Below the pieces are notes generated by a model. That model had not been told where the DNA came from and did not search any database. It saw nothing but the letters and a program-made list of their open reading frames with translations. A stretch of 7,644 bases of DNA from AP-15 sp045802495 (GTDB lineage Bacteria > Pseudomonadota > Alphaproteobacteria > ATCC43930 > CGMCC-115725), in the NCBI GenBank assembly GCA_045802495.1, contig JBJMQW010000230.1, positions 1-7,644 of the forward strand, read 5' to 3'. Made by a program: the position numbers and the translations under genes. Each line of letters opens with the position of its first letter. Position 1 is the stretch's first letter. Below are positions 6,307 to 7,644 of this stretch, in pieces.

Positions 6307-7487
6307 ATGACAGAGCCTTCCGAAGGCTGGACCCGTGTCGCCGCCATCCTTAGCTTCCCCGATACGCCCGGATTCACCGAGACTTACGGATTTGCCGGCG
6401 CCTCGGGAAAAGTTTGGCTGGAAGGTCAATATCTGATTCCGCGCGAGCGACTATCAAAGACGCTCTATCTGTTCATGCACCCCTCGAGCACCTTGCATTT
6501 GCTGCCAATGCCGGCGGCACTGGTTGGCGCGGGGCTGCATGTCCTGTGCGCGGCGAGCCGCTATCCGAAGAACGACAGCAGTCTGATCATCGAGAAGGTC
6601 GCCATCGACATGGGGGCGTGGGTCAAGGATGCCCGGGTTCGCGGCTACGAAAAGGTGATCCTCGTCGGCTGGTCGGGCGGCGGTTCGCTCTCGCTGTTCT
6701 ATCAGGCGGAAGCCGAAGCGCCGTCGGTCACTGCTACGCCGGCGGGCGACGCGGTCGACCTGACGCGCGCCGGTCTCGAACCGGCCGACGGCGTCATCTT
6801 CATCGCCGCGCATCTGTCGCGCGCCGGGACATTGACCGAATGGCTCGATCCGTCTGTGACCGACGAACTCGACCCCGACCGACGCGAGTTGGAATTTGAC
6901 ATCTACGACCGTGCCTGCCCCCATCAGCCGCCCTATTCCGACGAGTTCATCACGCGCTTCCGGGTAACCCAGATTGCACGCAACCGCAAGATCACGGGGT
7001 GGTGTCAGGAATGGCTCGACACGCTGCGGCGGCGAGGGACGAGTGAGGTCGAGCGCTGCTTTGTTGTCCATCGCACGATGTGCGACGTGCGCTGGCTCGA
7101 TCCGTGTATCGACCCGGATGGACGGCAGCTCGGCTGGTGCTATCTCGGCGATCCACGTACCGCGAATACCTCGCCCGTGGGGCTCGCGCGCTATTCGTCG
7201 CTGCGCTCATGGCTGTCGCAATGGATTACGATATGTCGAATGCGAAAGGGCCGAAGAACGCGGCGCGCATCCGCCGCACGCCGGTATTACAGGTCGAGAA
7301 CCAAGCAGATGATGCCGTGCCCGCCTCGCACAATCCGACAATCCGCGCAGCCCTCGCGACACCAGACAAGGAATATATCGGGATCGAAGGCGCGACCCAT
7401 TATTATCAGAACCAGCCTTCTCAGCTGCACCAATGCATCAATGCGGTATTGGATTGGAGCCACCGCAAAGGACTGCTTGCAGACTGA
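6307..7487 (+). pseudogene. Alpha/beta hydrolase, frameshifted near 7225
   Basis: Two overlapping frames together make one alpha/beta-hydrolase of about 393 residues once repaired. The first frame covers residues 1-306 and includes the nucleophile elbow VGWSGGGS (S123), preceded by YLFMHPSS (54-61). The second supplies the last 86 residues, beginning YDMSNAKGP (from 7227) and holding the likely acid in ENQADD and the catalytic His in GATHYY. Around 7222-7229 the sequence reads Trp (tgg), then only two bases (at, 7225-7226), then Tyr (tac), so one base is missing between LSQW and YDMSNAKG. Without repair the first frame runs to 7515 with an Arg-rich nonsense tail and lacks the triad acid and His, so the product should be inactive. 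The start at 6307 has only a weak GGA (6298-6300). It is the last gene of the cluster, 39 bp after the amine oxidase. The likely role was hydrolysis of an ester, amide or C-C bond in the same pathway. A sequencing error is an alternative explanation. Confidence 0.8.
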
Positions 7488-7644
7488 CCATTCTCCGGGA
7501 GTTTCCTGGCGCTAGCCCAAGACCTGTCGCCACTCGGTTTTGCCTGGGCTGGATCGCGCTCAATTCTGCAACGCGCCTTGACCCGACCTTCCTCTTCCCT
7601 CGCCCCGCGGGCACTCGCGCTCGGACGCTCCGAACCGACGTGTC
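7488..7644. other. Downstream stretch with no gene seen
   Basis: This is 157 bp after the hydrolase stop. CTAGCCCA (7512-7519) can pair with TGGGCTGG (7545-7552), with one G-T wobble, over a 25-nt loop. There is no T-run, so it is at best a weak terminator candidate. Nothing else is recognisable before the window ends. Confidence 0.4.

Noticed and set aside
7080..7487. Separate 135-residue gene
   Set aside because: From 7227 it is the C-terminal part of the alpha/beta hydrolase, displaced by the frameshift. The part before that overlaps coding sequence of the first frame.
7512..7552. Intrinsic terminator after the cluster
   Set aside because: The stem is short with a 25-nt loop and no T-run, so it cannot be called a terminator.

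Overview
The window is high-GC DNA with the look of an alphaproteobacterium, most likely Rhizobiales and Bradyrhizobium-like. That placement rests only on base composition, codon choice and the style of the proteins; there is no rRNA or other marker gene here. I see no tRNA, rRNA, CRISPR array, intact insertion sequence or phage gene.

Layout. (a) 61-831, minus strand: a class I SAM-dependent methyltransferase. The conserved N-terminal block of its family continues upstream of the only usable ATG but is cut off by an in-frame TGA where the family has Trp, so the gene is probably damaged at its 5' end. (b) 832-1772: about 940 bp with no convincing gene. It holds the methyltransferase N-terminal remnant, several inverted repeats and a notable nested hairpin (1644-1697) just ahead of the next gene. 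(c) 1773-7487, plus strand: five consecutive genes with gaps of 39-93 bp, read here as one operon: a beta-lactamase-fold serine hydrolase (SxxK/YxN), an SMP-30/gluconolactonase-family lactonase, a beta-class-like glutathione S-transferase, an FAD-dependent amine oxidase, and an alpha/beta hydrolase. The last gene carries a 1-nt deletion that separates the nucleophile Ser from the acid and His of the triad. (d) 7488-7644: no gene seen.

How the genes may work together (inference). Two or three hydrolases for ester, amide or lactone bonds, a flavin amine oxidase and a GST in one transcription unit suggest a small catabolic or detoxification pathway for an organic compound. Oxidation at an amine or a neighbouring carbon, lactone opening, ester or amide cleavage and glutathione chemistry would be the available steps. 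The substrate cannot be told from sequence. No transporter or regulator lies inside the window. The lesions at the two outer genes (methyltransferase and terminal hydrolase), with an intact core between them, suggest either that the locus is decaying at its edges or that the assembly has errors there.
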